From the NCBI GenBank assembly GCA_023014485.1, contig JAJOZX010000940.1:384501-448500 (forward strand): a stretch of DNA of 64,000 nt, written 5' to 3'. This document shows, piece by piece, positions 28,017-37,825 of this stretch. Position 1 is the first letter of the stretch; each line of letters opens with the position of its first letter. Position numbers and translations under genes: made by a program. A model generated the notes under the pieces. It had not been told where the DNA came from. It did not search any database and saw only the letters and a list, made by a program, of their open reading frames with translations. This DNA comes from Bathynomus jamesi. Its lineage: Eukaryota; Arthropoda; Malacostraca; Isopoda; Cirolanidae.

Positions 28017-29791
28017 AGAAGACAAGTTTACCAAAGATTTAATGTTTTACCCTTCTTATCTAAATCTGTTTAAAGGAATTCAACATAACAGGATCGAGTT
28101 GAAAAAGACCTTTGCTTATGTTGAAGTTATTTGAAAGTTGGATAATGGCAGACTCAAGAATATTTCTATTAACAATGTTGCTTGAATGGAATAAAACTGA
28201 AGCATTATTCCAATCAATACAGTGGGCTAACTCTGACAAATGGACAAAAAGGGCACTGGACAACTGTCCTGTTCTAACGGAATATTGATGCTGTTTTATA
28301 CGTGTGTGCAAATCCTTTCCCGTCTGACCTATGTAAAAGGAATCACATTGTTTACAACCAATTTTATAGATAATGCCTGAATTATTGGTAGGGCTATTTT
28401 TTACTATGATATTTTTCACATATTGTTATATGAAAATACTACATTAATATCCAAAAGTTTAAGTACATTAGCAATGCCTAAAAAGCCGGGAAAATGGAAG
28501 TACTAAAATATTTTTGACAAAGTACGAGTGTTAATATTGACACGATAGAAAGTTCGTTTTGCCTTGTTGAGACAAGATTCCATAAACGCAGATGGATAAC
28601 ACAAATCACTTCCAATACCGTTGATTTTTTCCAATTCGGCATCGATGTATTCCGGACTGGCGATCCTAAGGGCGCGAAGAAACATTGATGAAAATATGGC
28701 CTTCTTAGTGGGGGTATCATGTCCCGAGTAAAAGTGTACGTAGGACAAATTGTTTGTCGTTTTCCGATAGATACTAAACTTAAAACCTGGGCTTTCCCTA
28801 TGTACACGCACATCCAAAAATGGGATTGAATTGTCTTGCTCAACTTCTAAAGTAAACTTAATGGAGGGGACTTGATCATTTAACTGAAGGAGGAAGCTAT
28901 CCAGGTCACGATTCATGGGCCAGATACACAAATATCGTCGACGTACCGCAACCAAGGGATGCCAACCCCCAGGATTCTCGGAATATAGGTAATTTCGAAA
29001 AACTCCATATAAATATTGGAGAGGAGGGGCGATAAGGGGTTGCCCATAGCCATCCCAAAAACTTGTTGATAATACTCGTTATTGAAAGTGAATTTACAGT
29101 CTTTGATGCAAAGCTTAATGAGTTCCAAAACAATGTGTGAAGGTAGTGGCAGGTCATACTTATGTAATTCTTGGGAGAGAAAGTCAAGCATATCGTCAAT
29201 CGGCACTTTTGTAAACAATGAACAAACATCAAAACTAATCAATTTATCGTTAGTTTCAGTACGTGCATTATTCAATTTTTCAGTAAGATCCATGGAATTT
29301 TTTACATGTGAATCAGAGATAGTTTCCGAGAATGGGGACAAGACTTTGACAAGCCATTTGGAGAGTTTATAAGTAATAGAGCCCACCGAGCTAATAATAG
29401 GGCGCATAGGGTTACCAGGTTTGTGGGTTTTAATAAGACCGTAAAGGTAGGGCAGAGCAGGTGAAGTGGACATGAAAAGCTGAATTAAGTTCTTATGATC
29501 TTTGAGAAGGCGTTTCAAGCCACTATTAAATGATTTGATGACGTCATCCTGCGGGTTCTTCCTAAGTTTGCTGTATGTGGCGGGGTCCTGGAGAAGCTCG
29601 TTCATCTTTCCGATGTAGTCCACTTTGTCCATAATAACTATGGTGTTAGCCTTGTCTGCTTTAGTAATATGGAGCTCCCCATCTTTTTTTAATTGTGAGA
29701 GGCTATTGCGAAAACGTTTAGGAAAGTTATCTTCGTAATTACCATTCGCCGCACTATAAACGAGGCCTTTAACTATGTTAAACCTGACCAT
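28017..29791 (-). pseudogene. Penelope-like RT + GIY-YIG endonuclease, 5'-truncated, frameshifted
   Basis: Order on the minus strand: N-terminal region ITKADKANTIVIMDKVDYIG; RT core with YLYGLIKTHKPGNPMRPIIS, SFDVCSLFTKVPIDDML, FGMAMGNPLSPLLSNIYM and the catalytic YVDD near 28925; a post-RT linker (FLDVRVHRE, FSIYRKTTNN, SYVHFYSGHDTPTKKAIFSS); then the endonuclease GCKQCDSFYIGQTGKDLHTR (28300s) and C-terminus to about 28017. PLEs reverse-transcribe directly at nicked targets, and these two domains together are diagnostic. Two frameshifts (near 28918 and 28500) break an otherwise well preserved frame. The usual N-terminal 150 or so residues are missing; instead a terminal repeat lies in inverted orientation from 29787. 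Confidence 0.93.
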
Positions 29792-29984
29792 AGGCAGCAG
29801 TGCGTTAAAACCCGGGCAGAGTTCCAGTATAAATTTGTATTTTTATAATCCATTTGATCTTGTGCTAAAAATCGATATTTTTCCTTACAAATCTGTACGC
29901 CTCACTGGTAATCCTTTAAGGTTTTAATTTTTAATTATTTTTTATTTTTTTTATTTTTTATTATTTTTACTTCTCTGTTTATTG

Positions 29985-30017
<33 letters not shown>

Positions 30018-30120
30018 TTGTATATATAGATATGTATGTGTATATATATATATATATGTGTATATGTGTGTGTGTGTATGTATGTTATTTATTTTTTCTT
30101 TTTTTCTTTCTGTAACCTAT
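29787..30120 (+). repeat. PLE-alpha terminal repeat (plus), first part, split by Gypsy
   Basis: Starts aaacctgaccataggcagca and runs to ctgtaacctat at 30120. The rest of the repeat resumes at 35156 (atataggcttaacc). The Gypsy target duplication ctat marks both sides. Confidence 0.88.
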
Positions 30121-30587
30121 TGTTGGTTTACGTCGTCGTCGTCGTTGGCCTAGGCAAGCTACGGCTTGGGACCGTAGCGCATCTATCCGGTATAGGTTAA
30201 CCTGGATGATGTAGCCATAAGCACTGCCGCTAGTTAAGTGCCAACCAGTGATTATCTCACTAGCCGTATTGAGTCCGTTAGGCGAAACTACGACAGTACC
30301 AAAGGTGGAAAATATAACCTTTGGTTTTCTATTATTTATTTGCAAAATGGACATGGCATTAGATTAAAATAAATATTTGAATATAAATGATTAACTGACA
30401 ATTGTGATATATAATTAATTATGTTTACATACAATAAAATAATATAGTATACATAAAATTAGTATTAATGTGGTTCACAATTGAATTATAATGGGGTAAC
30501 TAATTTAAAATGAATTTATACTATTCCGAAATTCAAGACGGTAAAATTAACATTTAACTTAAAACTAAAATAAGAGTATTCACTACA
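30121..30587 (-). repeat. Gypsy 3' LTR (element sense)
   Basis: Nearly identical to 34690-35151; differences are small indels near 30435 and 30531. The inner border has the minus-strand purine tract ctggtgggggagtg (30588-30602). Confidence 0.95.
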
Positions 30588-30603
30588 CACTCCCCCACCA
30601 GAG
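30588..30603 (-). promoter_or_regulatory. Gypsy polypurine tract
   Basis: Minus strand ctggtgggggagtg immediately upstream of the 3' LTR; the expected plus-strand DNA primer. Confidence 0.75.
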
Positions 30604-31701
30604 AGGAAGTTCAAGAGTTCCGAACGACACAGATTTCCGCTGAACCTTTTTGGTAGTACTTGTACCTCACTTAAGGTTGATTCCAAAAACGCAGGCTTAA
30701 GACGATCGATAGAAACCTTGTCGACCTTGGAACCGCGCTGGATGAGGAATGATTTGCGCGTACGTCGGAGAACTTCATAGGGTCCGTCATAGGACATTGG
30801 AGAGGCCGTTTTGGGACAGGTACACGAACGAAAACGTGGGTGCAAGACTGGAGGCTGGGGAAACAAAGATGTTCTGTTGGCTAGTCAATCGAGGGGAACA
30901 GGCTGAAGGGACTGCATGTGAGAGGAAAGTGTTTGAGCGAATTCCGTAGGATCGCATGACTTATCCCCTGCAGTGAAGTAGCCACCTGGTAGCCGCAGTG
31001 TTGTTCCATAGACTAGTTCAGCCGCTGTAGTCTTCAGATCACTCTTAAATGCAGAGCGAATACCAAGCAACACGAGTGGAAGCTTATCCATCCAATGGGA
31101 GTCTTCGTGACACATAAGGGATGACTTCAGCTGGCGATGGAAGCGTTCGACGAGGCCGTTAGCTTGCGGATGATACGCACAGGTATGCGATGTACTGTAC
31201 CCAACAAGCTGGTAAACTTCTTCCAAGCGAAGACTCAAATTGGCGACCTTGGTCAGTGATGACTTTTGTCGGCAATCCAAATCTTGATACCCATCCATGA
31301 AGAAAGGCTCTTGCAACAGTGTCCGCTTGGATATCAGGAAGTGGGATGGCTTCAGGCCATCTGGAAAAGCGGTCGAGACAGGTGAGCAGATAACGTTGGC
31401 CTTGAATCACTGGAAGAGGGCCAACAATGTCTACATGAATTACCTCAAATCGCTGGGATGGGGGCGGAAATGCGTCAAAGGGGGACCTGGTGTGCCTTTG
31501 GACTTTGGCACGCTGGCAGGCAAGGCACGTTTTGGTCCAATGTTTGACATCCTTCCGCATCGAGGGCCAAACAAAGCGAGAAGTAACCAGGTGTTGCGAA
31601 GCACGGATACCAGGATGGGAGGGCTTATGAAGATCCGTGAAGACTGCTTTTCTGTGACATGGAGGGACATAAGGGCGAATAGCAGCTGTTGTACGTCGCA
31701 A
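30600..31701 (-). pseudogene. Gypsy integrase, frameshifted
   Basis: Minus strand: zinc-binding HHCC region (HPGIRASQHLVTSRFVWPSM, TCLACQRAKVQ), catalytic core with Asp in VIHVDIVGPLP, Asp in KVITDQGRQFES, and Glu in HPQANGLVERFHRQLK, then a C-terminal part with GPYEVLRRTRKSFLI and KVSIDRLKPAF. It joins the cDNA into host DNA. At least two frameshifts (near 31240 and 30880) separate the pieces; all catalytic residues are still present. Confidence 0.9.
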
Positions 31702-31962
31702 TAGAGGGGCACAGACAATCCTGGCATACTCATTTTCTTGAGGGAAAGTGAGTGAGTGGAGTCTTCTCTGAGCAGTTTTTGTAGTTCCGTATCCTTATCT
31801 TGATCCTGTGCAATAGCATTCCACAGTAGAGCTGAGGGTAACAGAAGTAATCTCTATTCTTGAAAGTGCATCCGCTGGAGTGTTCAAGACACCTTTGATG
31901 TGGCGGATATCTGTGGAAATTGCGAGATATAATCGAGTTGCCTGATGACTCTGGGAGAGTGG

Positions 31963-32225
31963 TTACAGCTGTTTTATTGAAGACAGTGACCAAAGTTTGT
32001 GGTCGGTAAAAACACAAAACTCTCGGCCTTCAAGGAAATGTTGAAAATGCTTCACGTTTAAGTAAATAGCAAGAAGTTCACGTCCGAAAGCACTATAACG
32101 CGTTTGGGCTGGCTGCAGCTTTTTCGAGTAAAACGCGATGGGTGCTTGTTGACCGTTAATGGTTTGTTCCAACACTCCACCGATCGCAACATCTGAGGCA
32201 TCGACCGTCAGAGTTAGGGGGCATC
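31963..32225 (-). pseudogene. Gypsy RNase H domain
   Basis: Minus strand: TVDASDVAIGGVLEQ-like start (first Asp) across a frame change near 32215, then PIAFYSKKLQPAQTRYSAFG, RELLAI (catalytic Glu) and HFLEGREFCVFTDHK (Asp). Degrades RNA in the RNA-DNA hybrid. Breaks off near 31963 by a further frameshift before the linker to integrase. Confidence 0.88.
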
Positions 32226-33060
32226 ACTGATAGGAAATGACAGAGACAATGCACTATTGATAGCATTTCTGGCATTGTCGAACGCCTGTAAACTATCGCT
32301 ACACCATACCAATTTCGTTACCTTGCGTTTGTGTGTGATCATAGCGTGTAGAGGAGCAAGAACACTGGCACAGTTTTTAATGAACTTGTGGTAATAATTT
32401 ACCAAACCTAGAAACCGACGTAACTCACGCTGATTATTTGGCATAGGGTAATTTTTTATCACTTCACACTTGTCCTGAAGGGGGGTAATTCCGTGCAGCG
32501 AAATCGTGTGACCAAGAAATTCCAAGGTTGGCTGTGCAAACACAACTTAGATGCATTAATAGTAACACCGTATTGTTCTAAGCGTTGAAAGAGGAGTGAA
32601 AGATGTTCCTTATGTTCCTCTTCCGTTGAGCTGGCCACAAGCAAATCATCGATGTAGGCATAAACAAAGTCTAAGCCTCTGGTGACCTCATCTATAAACC
32701 TCTGAAAGGTTTTGCGCAGCATTCCGTAGCCCGAACGGCATCTTCACAAATTCGAATAACCCAAATGGTGTACAAACTGCAGTCTGGAATATCCGAAGGC
32801 TCTACGGGAATGTGGTGGAAAGCCTTAACGAGATCTATTTTACTGAAAGATAGATTTGCCGTGTGGAAGAGAAGTAAAGTCTTGGACATTTGGTACCGGA
32901 TATCGGTCCGGGATGGTTGTCGAATTCAAAAACCGGTAATCCCCACATGGTCTCCAGTCTCCTGACTTCTTCTGGACCAGGTGTAGGGGAGAGGACCAAC
33001 TGCTTTTGGAAGGTCTTATTATCCCAAGATCCAGCATAAGCTGGAATTCCGATTTGCAGC
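32214..33060 (-). pseudogene. Gypsy reverse transcriptase, frameshifted
   Basis: Minus-strand blocks: LGIIRPSKSSWSSPLHLVQK, WRPCGDYRFLN, FSKIDLVKAFHHIPVEPSDI (catalytic Asp), a degenerate FGLRNA..TFQRF, VYAYIDDLLVASS (catalytic YIDD near 32650) and LEFLGHTISLHGITP, RFLGLVNYYHKFIKNCA. The family order is complete. Four or so single-base frameshifts fall between 33037 and 32214. Confidence 0.92.
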
Positions 33061-33666
33061 TTTCAGTTTGTCCGGGGCAAGAAGTCTGGGTTTTGCAAAC
33101 ACAGGGGGACCTTTTGTTGTAATGTGATGGGTAATGGTGTGCTTAATGGTATCACCCATCTGCATCGGTTGAAGAATTCCTGGATATCGCTGGAAAAGGC
33201 ACTGGTACATGGAATTAGGGGGAACGAGGGAAAGTGCAGAGTTCGGCGTCCGGAAGGGCAACCTGTTGGCAAGAACAGAAAGCAGTGTGGCCTGGTCGCA
33301 TAAGCGTCGCTTGTCAAGATCCACCAGGAGTTTGAAATGCTGGAGGAAGTCAGCGCCGATTATGGATGCCGCACTTGAGCACAGATGAAAATCCACTGAA
33401 GGATCGGTGAGGCCCAAGTTTAGTTCACGCGACTGAGTACCGTACGTGGGTATGCGTGAACCGGTTAGCAGCGTATAGGGCGGAGATTCCGAGTGCTTAT
33501 GACCAGATTTTTGAGGGAATACACTGACTGACGCTCCGGTATCAACCAAGAAATTGACACCAGAGTTCCTGTCCTTTATGAATAACAGGTTGGCAGTGCG
33601 AGTACTAGACGCCATTAGGACTCGCTGCTGGGGTTTTCCGACGAAAAATTGCAAGGGGAGATGCAC
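33019..33666 (-). pseudogene. Gypsy protease
   Basis: Minus strand: NFLVDTGASVSVFP with the aspartic-protease DTGA motif near 33530-33546, and a SAASIIGADFL block (the ILG-like motif) near 33345-33370. The frame continues toward RT (GPPVFAKPRLLAP) and ends at 33019. Cleaves the Gag-Pol precursor. Confidence 0.88.
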
Positions 33667-34053
33667 TTTAGCCTTCTTCCAAATTTCGAGTGGTAGAAGC
33701 AGATCTTCCCGGAACTCGAACGATGCCTCTTCGTAAATCTCGACCGAGAATGGCTTCTTTGCCGTGATTTTGTAGCAGAGAACAAACGGTTGAGTTGTTG
33801 ACTTAACTCTTCCACTTTCAACTCCAGTTCCGATTGTGTGTTCACGTTGTTGACCGGAGCTGTGTCAATCTCCACTACTTTCCGGCAGTTCTGTAGTTAT
33901 CAACTGGAGTAGCAGGATCCATAGTGGCCAAGACACGCTGAGCTGATGGAGGAAGTTTCTGCAAGAACAACTGTCTAAAGATGTCCTTATCGAAGGTTTG
34001 TGCGCGTTCGCCTAGAGCGCACTGCATAGCCCTCAGCATTTGAGTGGGCTTAC

Positions 34054-34093
<40 letters not shown>

Positions 34094-34408
34094 CCCCCAA
34101 GTTCTTCTTTTGAGATTAACTGATGTAGTTTCTCACGCTCGGAGACAGTGGTGCGGCGGCAGGATGGCAGACTTCAGATCGTTGTATGGGTCCTCACTCG
34201 TGGAAGGAGATACGATGACGTCACGGACTTCAGAGATGATGCTCGCTGGTAGAGAGGACAAAACATGATCGTATTTCGTCCTGCTAGTGGTGATCCTTCC
34301 CAAGTTGAATTGTGATTCCACTTGGTGGAACCAAATAAATGGATCACCCGGCCAGAAGACGGGGAGCTTTACGCTCAAGTGGGAGATGGCACCAGCGTCG
34401 TCAGGCAT
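33615..34408 (-). pseudogene. Gypsy gag, interrupted by a 38-base homopolymer
   Basis: The likely start is ATG at 34408 (MPDDAGAISH), directly followed by VKLPVFWPGDPFIWFHQVES, a capsid motif of Mag/CsRn1-type Gag. Then TKYDHVLSSLP, KLHQLISKEELG, a run of 38 A (minus strand; 34093-34056), RAMQCALGERAQTFDKDIFR, LPPSAQRVLATM, and a C-terminal Cys/His motif CFYHSKFG...CISPC (a CxxHxxFG-type knuckle). The homopolymer replaces only a few residues compared with what the flanking sequence needs. At least three frame changes. Confidence 0.88.
34056..34093. repeat. Poly(T) tract, 38 bases, within gag
   Basis: Uninterrupted T run inside the gag frame. Either a microsatellite expansion, an insertion, or an assembly artefact. 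Confidence 0.98.
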
Positions 34409-34509
34409 CTTCTCATGCTTGCTACGTACAAGCAAGACGACAAGTTCCCAACGAAGGAGTGGAGGTTGAGACGAGCGCAGGCATAGAGCGCACGGGCAGG
34501 GGTGAGGGG

Positions 34510-34667
34510 CAGAGGGCACGAGCGACATTACAGTCTGGTCCTAGTCGCTCGGGTGAAGGGGGTGATGGGCACGAACGACGTTACAGTCTAGTCCTAGTCG
34601 CTCGGGTGAAGGGGGATGGGTACGAACGACATTACAGTCTAGTCCTAGTCGTTCGGGTGAAGGGGTA
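34510..34667. repeat. Tandem repeat, about 50-bp unit x3, in Gypsy 5' leader
   Basis: Three copies of gcacgaacgacattacagtc-tagtcctagtcgctcgggtgaa-type units, separated by gggggatg. They lie between primer site and gag start, like a leader or packaging region. Confidence 0.9.
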
Positions 34668-34689
34668 ATCCAGCTCCGGGGTCATCAAT
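34668..34689 (-). promoter_or_regulatory. Gypsy primer-binding site, tRNA-Trp-like
   Basis: Directly inside the 5' LTR, minus strand: ttgatgaccccggagctgga. It resembles the complement of the 3' end of tRNA-Trp (TGGTGACCCCGACGTG), the primer known for CsRn1-type elements, with several mismatches. Confidence 0.55.
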
Positions 34690-35151
34690 TGTTGGTTTAC
34701 GTCGTCGTCGTCGTTGGCCTAGGCAAGCTACGGCTTGGGACCGTAGCGCATCTATCCGGTATAGGTTAACCTGGATGATGTAGCCATAAGCACTGCCGCT
34801 AGTTAAGTGCCAACCAGTGATTATCTCACTAGCCGTATTGAGTCCGTTAGGCGAAACTACGACAGTACCAAAGGTGGAAAATATAACCTTTGGTTTTCTA
34901 TTATTTATTTGCAAAATGGACATGGCATTAGATTAAAATAAATATTTGAATATAAATGATTAACTGACAATTGTGATATATAATTAATTATGTTTACATA
35001 CAATAATAATATTATACATAAAATTAGTATTAATGTGGTTCACAATTGAATTATAATGGGGTAACTAATTTAAAATGAATTTATACTATTCCGAATTCAA
35101 GACGGTAAAATTAACATTTAACTTAAAACTAAAATAAGAGTATTCACTACA
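34690..35151 (-). repeat. Gypsy 5' LTR (element sense)
   Basis: Direct repeat of 30121-30587. The (CGT)n run tacgtcgtcgtcgtcg occurs near the end in both. Confidence 0.95.
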
Positions 35152-35155
35152 CTAT

Positions 35156-35290
35156 ATATAGGCTTAACCTTTTTATGTACTTCAGTGTTCCTGAGGATGT
35201 CATTAGACGAAAGCGCTTGAGCACCATTTTGTGTTTCCTTTCCTTCGTGGTTTATTCATCATAAATATTTTTCACGTGTTACCTTCGTGA
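35156..35290 (+). repeat. PLE-alpha terminal repeat, second part
   Basis: Continues 29787-30120 across the Gypsy insertion: aggcttaacctttttatgta through ttcatcata. Holds a hammerhead-like core at 35191-35212. Confidence 0.88.
35191..35212 (+). ncRNA. Hammerhead-like core, PLE-alpha copy 4
   Basis: CTGAGGA-T-GTC-ATTA-GAC-GAAA, identical to the other PLE-alpha copies. Confidence 0.5.
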
Positions 35291-35296
35291 AATAAT

Positions 35297-35298
<2 letters not shown>

Positions 35299-35333
<35 letters not shown>

Positions 35334-35376
35334 TATATAATATATTATATATATATATATATATATAATATATATA
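35299..35376. repeat. (TA)n microsatellite
   Basis: TA-rich run with ATTA slips, between the PLE-alpha end and the palindrome. Confidence 0.95.
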
Positions 35377-35415
35377 TGCAATAAAATCACAGAACAACAC
35401 GTGATCTTTTTAATA

Positions 35416-35585
35416 AGCAAACAATCACAGGAAAAAGGAAAAAGAAACACGAAATCCGAGCGCTTTCGTGATATATTCACATCTTCAGGGACAAGAAAAT
35501 TTCTTTCTTGTCCCTGAAGATGTGAATATATTACGAAAGCGCTCGGATTTCGTGTTTCTTTTTCCTTTTCCCTGTGGTTGTTTGC

Positions 35586-35586
<1 letters not shown>
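35416..35586. repeat. Palindrome of two PLE ends with head-to-head hammerhead-like cores
   Basis: Arms 35416-35498 and 35504-35586 are reverse complements with very few mismatches, around a 5-base spacer. Each has CTGAAGA - hairpin - CGAAA (minus at 35464-35488, plus at 35514-35538), then a pyrimidine-rich tttctttttccttttcc. (TA)n runs flank both sides. Two PLE termini joined 5' to 5'. Confidence 0.9.
35514..35538 (+). ncRNA. Hammerhead-like core, PLE-epsilon
   Basis: CTGAAGA-T-GTgAaTATATTAC-GAAA: full CUGANGA and GAAA boxes with a weak stem II. Mirror copy at 35464-35488 on the minus strand. Confidence 0.5.

Positions 35587-35589
<3 letters not shown>

Positions 35590-35646
<57 letters not shown>
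35590..35646. repeat. (TA)n-(TG)n microsatellite
   Basis: TA run followed by TG run. Confidence 0.97.
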
Positions 35647-35647
<1 letters not shown>

Positions 35648-35723
35648 ACCGAGAAGTTAGAAAAATACTTTGATTCCAACTCCGTTAAAAAGACATCCCT
35701 TTTCTCATTAATTAAAATTTTTA

Positions 35724-35758
<35 letters not shown>

Positions 35759-35933
35759 CTTTTACCAAAAGAGTATTTATAAGAAGCTACTTTGGTGACA
35801 CCATCAATCTTTCATTCATTCCATTGGGAGGTTACTGAAATTTGTTCCGTATTATCCTCAAAGATATAACCATAATATTATTACTCTAGAAGTGCAGCTC
35901 GATGGAAAATATCACATTTGTGTTTTTCCCCAC

Positions 35934-35935
<2 letters not shown>
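35647..35935. other. Unassigned sequence with a 34-base poly(A)
   Basis: Includes poly(A) at 35724-35757. No recognisable coding motif in the rest. A further (TA)n follows at 35938-35978. Confidence 0.5.
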
Positions 35936-35978
<43 letters not shown>

Positions 35979-35979
<1 letters not shown>

Positions 35980-36088
35980 GATGAATTTCACAATAAAACA
36001 CGTGAAATGAATGAATGCTGCAAACCCACAAGGAAAAAGAAAAACGATTCCAAGGCCTTTCGTGTATTCAAAGCTACACCTCGTTAGC
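35979..36088 (-). repeat. PLE-delta terminal scrap with hammerhead-like core
   Basis: Minus strand: CTAACGA-GGTGTA...TACAC-GAAAGGCCTTGGAATCG (core at 36058-36087), then a pyrimidine-rich tail ending at (TA)n. It matches the end of PLE-delta at 50338-50410 in core and tail. Here CUGA reads CTAA. Confidence 0.6.
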
Positions 36089-37815
36089 ATCGTTCAGGGT
36101 CCGTGTGTTGGTCTCTCTTCACACGAAAGTCAAGCTGGTGGCCCCGCCTCGAGGCCTGGCTTGATGGAGGAGCGAGTTGCTCTCTTGCGCTCTCCACCGC
36201 ACATAGACAGGTACACCTGGCTCATCTGGTACTGTCCTGAGCCAGGCATCTAGTCTTCTCTTGAAGACCAACTTTGACCCCTGTAACGTTTTGAGGTCCT
36301 TTGGAAGCTGGTAAAAAGTCTTGGCCCCCTGACAACCAAGCTATTTTCCTTCAGTGTTAAGGAGGTCCCTTGTCGGGTCTTTAATTTGGGAACACAGAAC
36401 ACTACACATTCTGCCTTTCCTATTTTTCAGCGTTGTTTGGATGGTAATTGGTTTTAGTTTGAGGTTTAGTACCAGTTTTTCGATCATTTTCCATATGTAG
36501 ATTATGGTGTACCTCTCTCTTCTTCTTTCCAGGGAGTACAGATTTAGTTTACGTAGTCTTTCCCAGTCTTTCCCAGTAGTTGAGTTCTTTGCAGCCATCA
36601 ATCTTGGCTGTAAAATGTCTCTGCGTTTCTTCTAGTTTATTAATTTCTTCGTTTTTATATGAGGACGTCAAACCTGAGCAGTATTCACGTTTTGGTATGA
36701 TCAGTGTTCTCAGCAGGGGAATTTCGACTCTTTTGTCCCTCCTCTTGAACGTTCTTAGTACCTGTCTCTTTTTGGTTTCTTTATGGCTATCTGATTTTGT
36801 GTCTCAAATTTAGCATCATCGGTCATTATTACCCCCACGTCGTCCGCTTTCGTGCTTCTCTGAATTTCCCCTCTATCTGGAGCATAATATGAAGTCTGTT
36901 TAAGTTCCTCGTTTCTACCATATCTCAAGAGATGAAATTTCCCAGTGTTAAAAGTCATATTGTTGTCTTCTGACCATTTGTATATTTTGTTTGTGTCCCT
37001 TTACAAGGCCTCCACATCGTTTGCATCGCTGATTTTTCTGCTAATCTTTGTATCGTCCGCAAATGATGTTACTACACTGTTGCTGTTTACTCCACTGTCT
37101 ATGTCTGTTAGCATGATAATGAACAAGAGTGGGGCCAGTACTGTACCTTGTGGTACTGAGCTGCGTATTTCTGATTCTGATGACGATACACCTTGAATTT
37201 TGACGACCTGTAGACGTTCTCTGAGGAAATTGTAGATCCATTTTCCCACTTTGTCTGTTATTCCCATATGTTTCATTTTGTGTGCCATGGTCGCATTTGT
37301 CGAAAGCTTTAGCCAAATCCGTGTATATGACATCATAGTTTTCATTGCCTTCAAGTGCATCTACGATATTGTTATAGTGCTCTATAAGTTGTGAAAGGCA
37401 TGATCTTCCTGATCGGAATCCGTGCTGATTTTCGTTGAATCTTTCCAATGTCTCCAAAAAGTCGTATATTTTCTCTCTGACTATTCTTTCAAATATTTTG
37501 GTGAGGTGGGACGTCAATGACACTAGTCTATACGTCTTTGCTTGAGATCTATCCCCTCCTTTATATATAGGGACAATGTTCGCTCTTTTCAAGATGCTCG
37601 GTATTTCCCCAGTGTCTAGGGATCTTCTTCATATCCAGTATAAGGGTGTAGCAATTTCATTTTTACAGTTTTTAATTAATAGTGCGTTCCATTTGTCCGG
37701 ACCTACAGCTGAATGTGATTTCATTTGTCCTATAGCTCTCGCTTCATCTTCTGGAGTAAAATCAAAGTCTGTTATACATTCTCCTTGCAATTTCTCTTAG
37801 AAGAATGCATCTGTG
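36089..37815 (-). pseudogene. CR1/Jockey-type LINE (LINE-4), RT and C-terminus
   Basis: Minus strand, with frameshifts: MKRANIVPIYKGGDRSQAKT, RLVSLTSHLTKIFERIV, NENQHGFRSGRSCLSQLIEH, DVIYTDLAKAFDKCDH, IRSSVPQGTVLAPLLFIIML, SFADDTKIS (catalytic Asp pair near 37065), MTFNTGKFHLLRYG, then the C-terminal LYSLERRRERYTIIYIWKMI and FKRRLDAWLRTVPDEP near 36250. This covers RT and the post-RT region of a LINE ORF2. The endonuclease is missing. The family differs from LINE copies A and B: it has LERRRERYTIIY, seen in many animal CR1-like proteins. Confidence 0.9.
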
Positions 37816-37825
37816 TCAGGTATCG

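Larger units (their letters stand above)
25945..30120 (-). mobile_element. PLE-alpha complex: Penelope-like element with inverted terminal copies
   Basis: A minus-strand PLE gene (29791-28017) is followed by its 3' terminal repeat (28010-27376). Further copies of that terminal repeat lie at 25950-26515 (minus), 26790-27368 (plus) and 29787-30120 (plus, interrupted by a Gypsy element, resuming at 35156). A second C-terminal gene fragment on the plus strand (26515-26763) belongs to an opposing copy. The result is two near-mirror arrangements centred near 26.65 and 27.37 kb. Penelope elements are known for complex partly inverted, partly tandem copies; here at least two insertions seem fused at (TA)n runs. 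Confidence 0.85.
30121..35151 (-). mobile_element. Gypsy element (CsRn1/Mag-like), full length but degenerate
   Basis: LTRs 30121-30587 and 34690-35151 start TGTTGGTTTACG and end TTCACTACA on the plus strand, flanked by the 4-bp duplication ctat (30117-30120, 35152-35155). Genes are on the minus strand: gag, protease, RT, RNase H, integrase in that order (Ty3/Gypsy). A tRNA-Trp-like primer site and a purine tract lie at the expected inner borders. The LTRs differ by only a few small indels, yet the coding region has many frameshifts. Confidence 0.95.
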
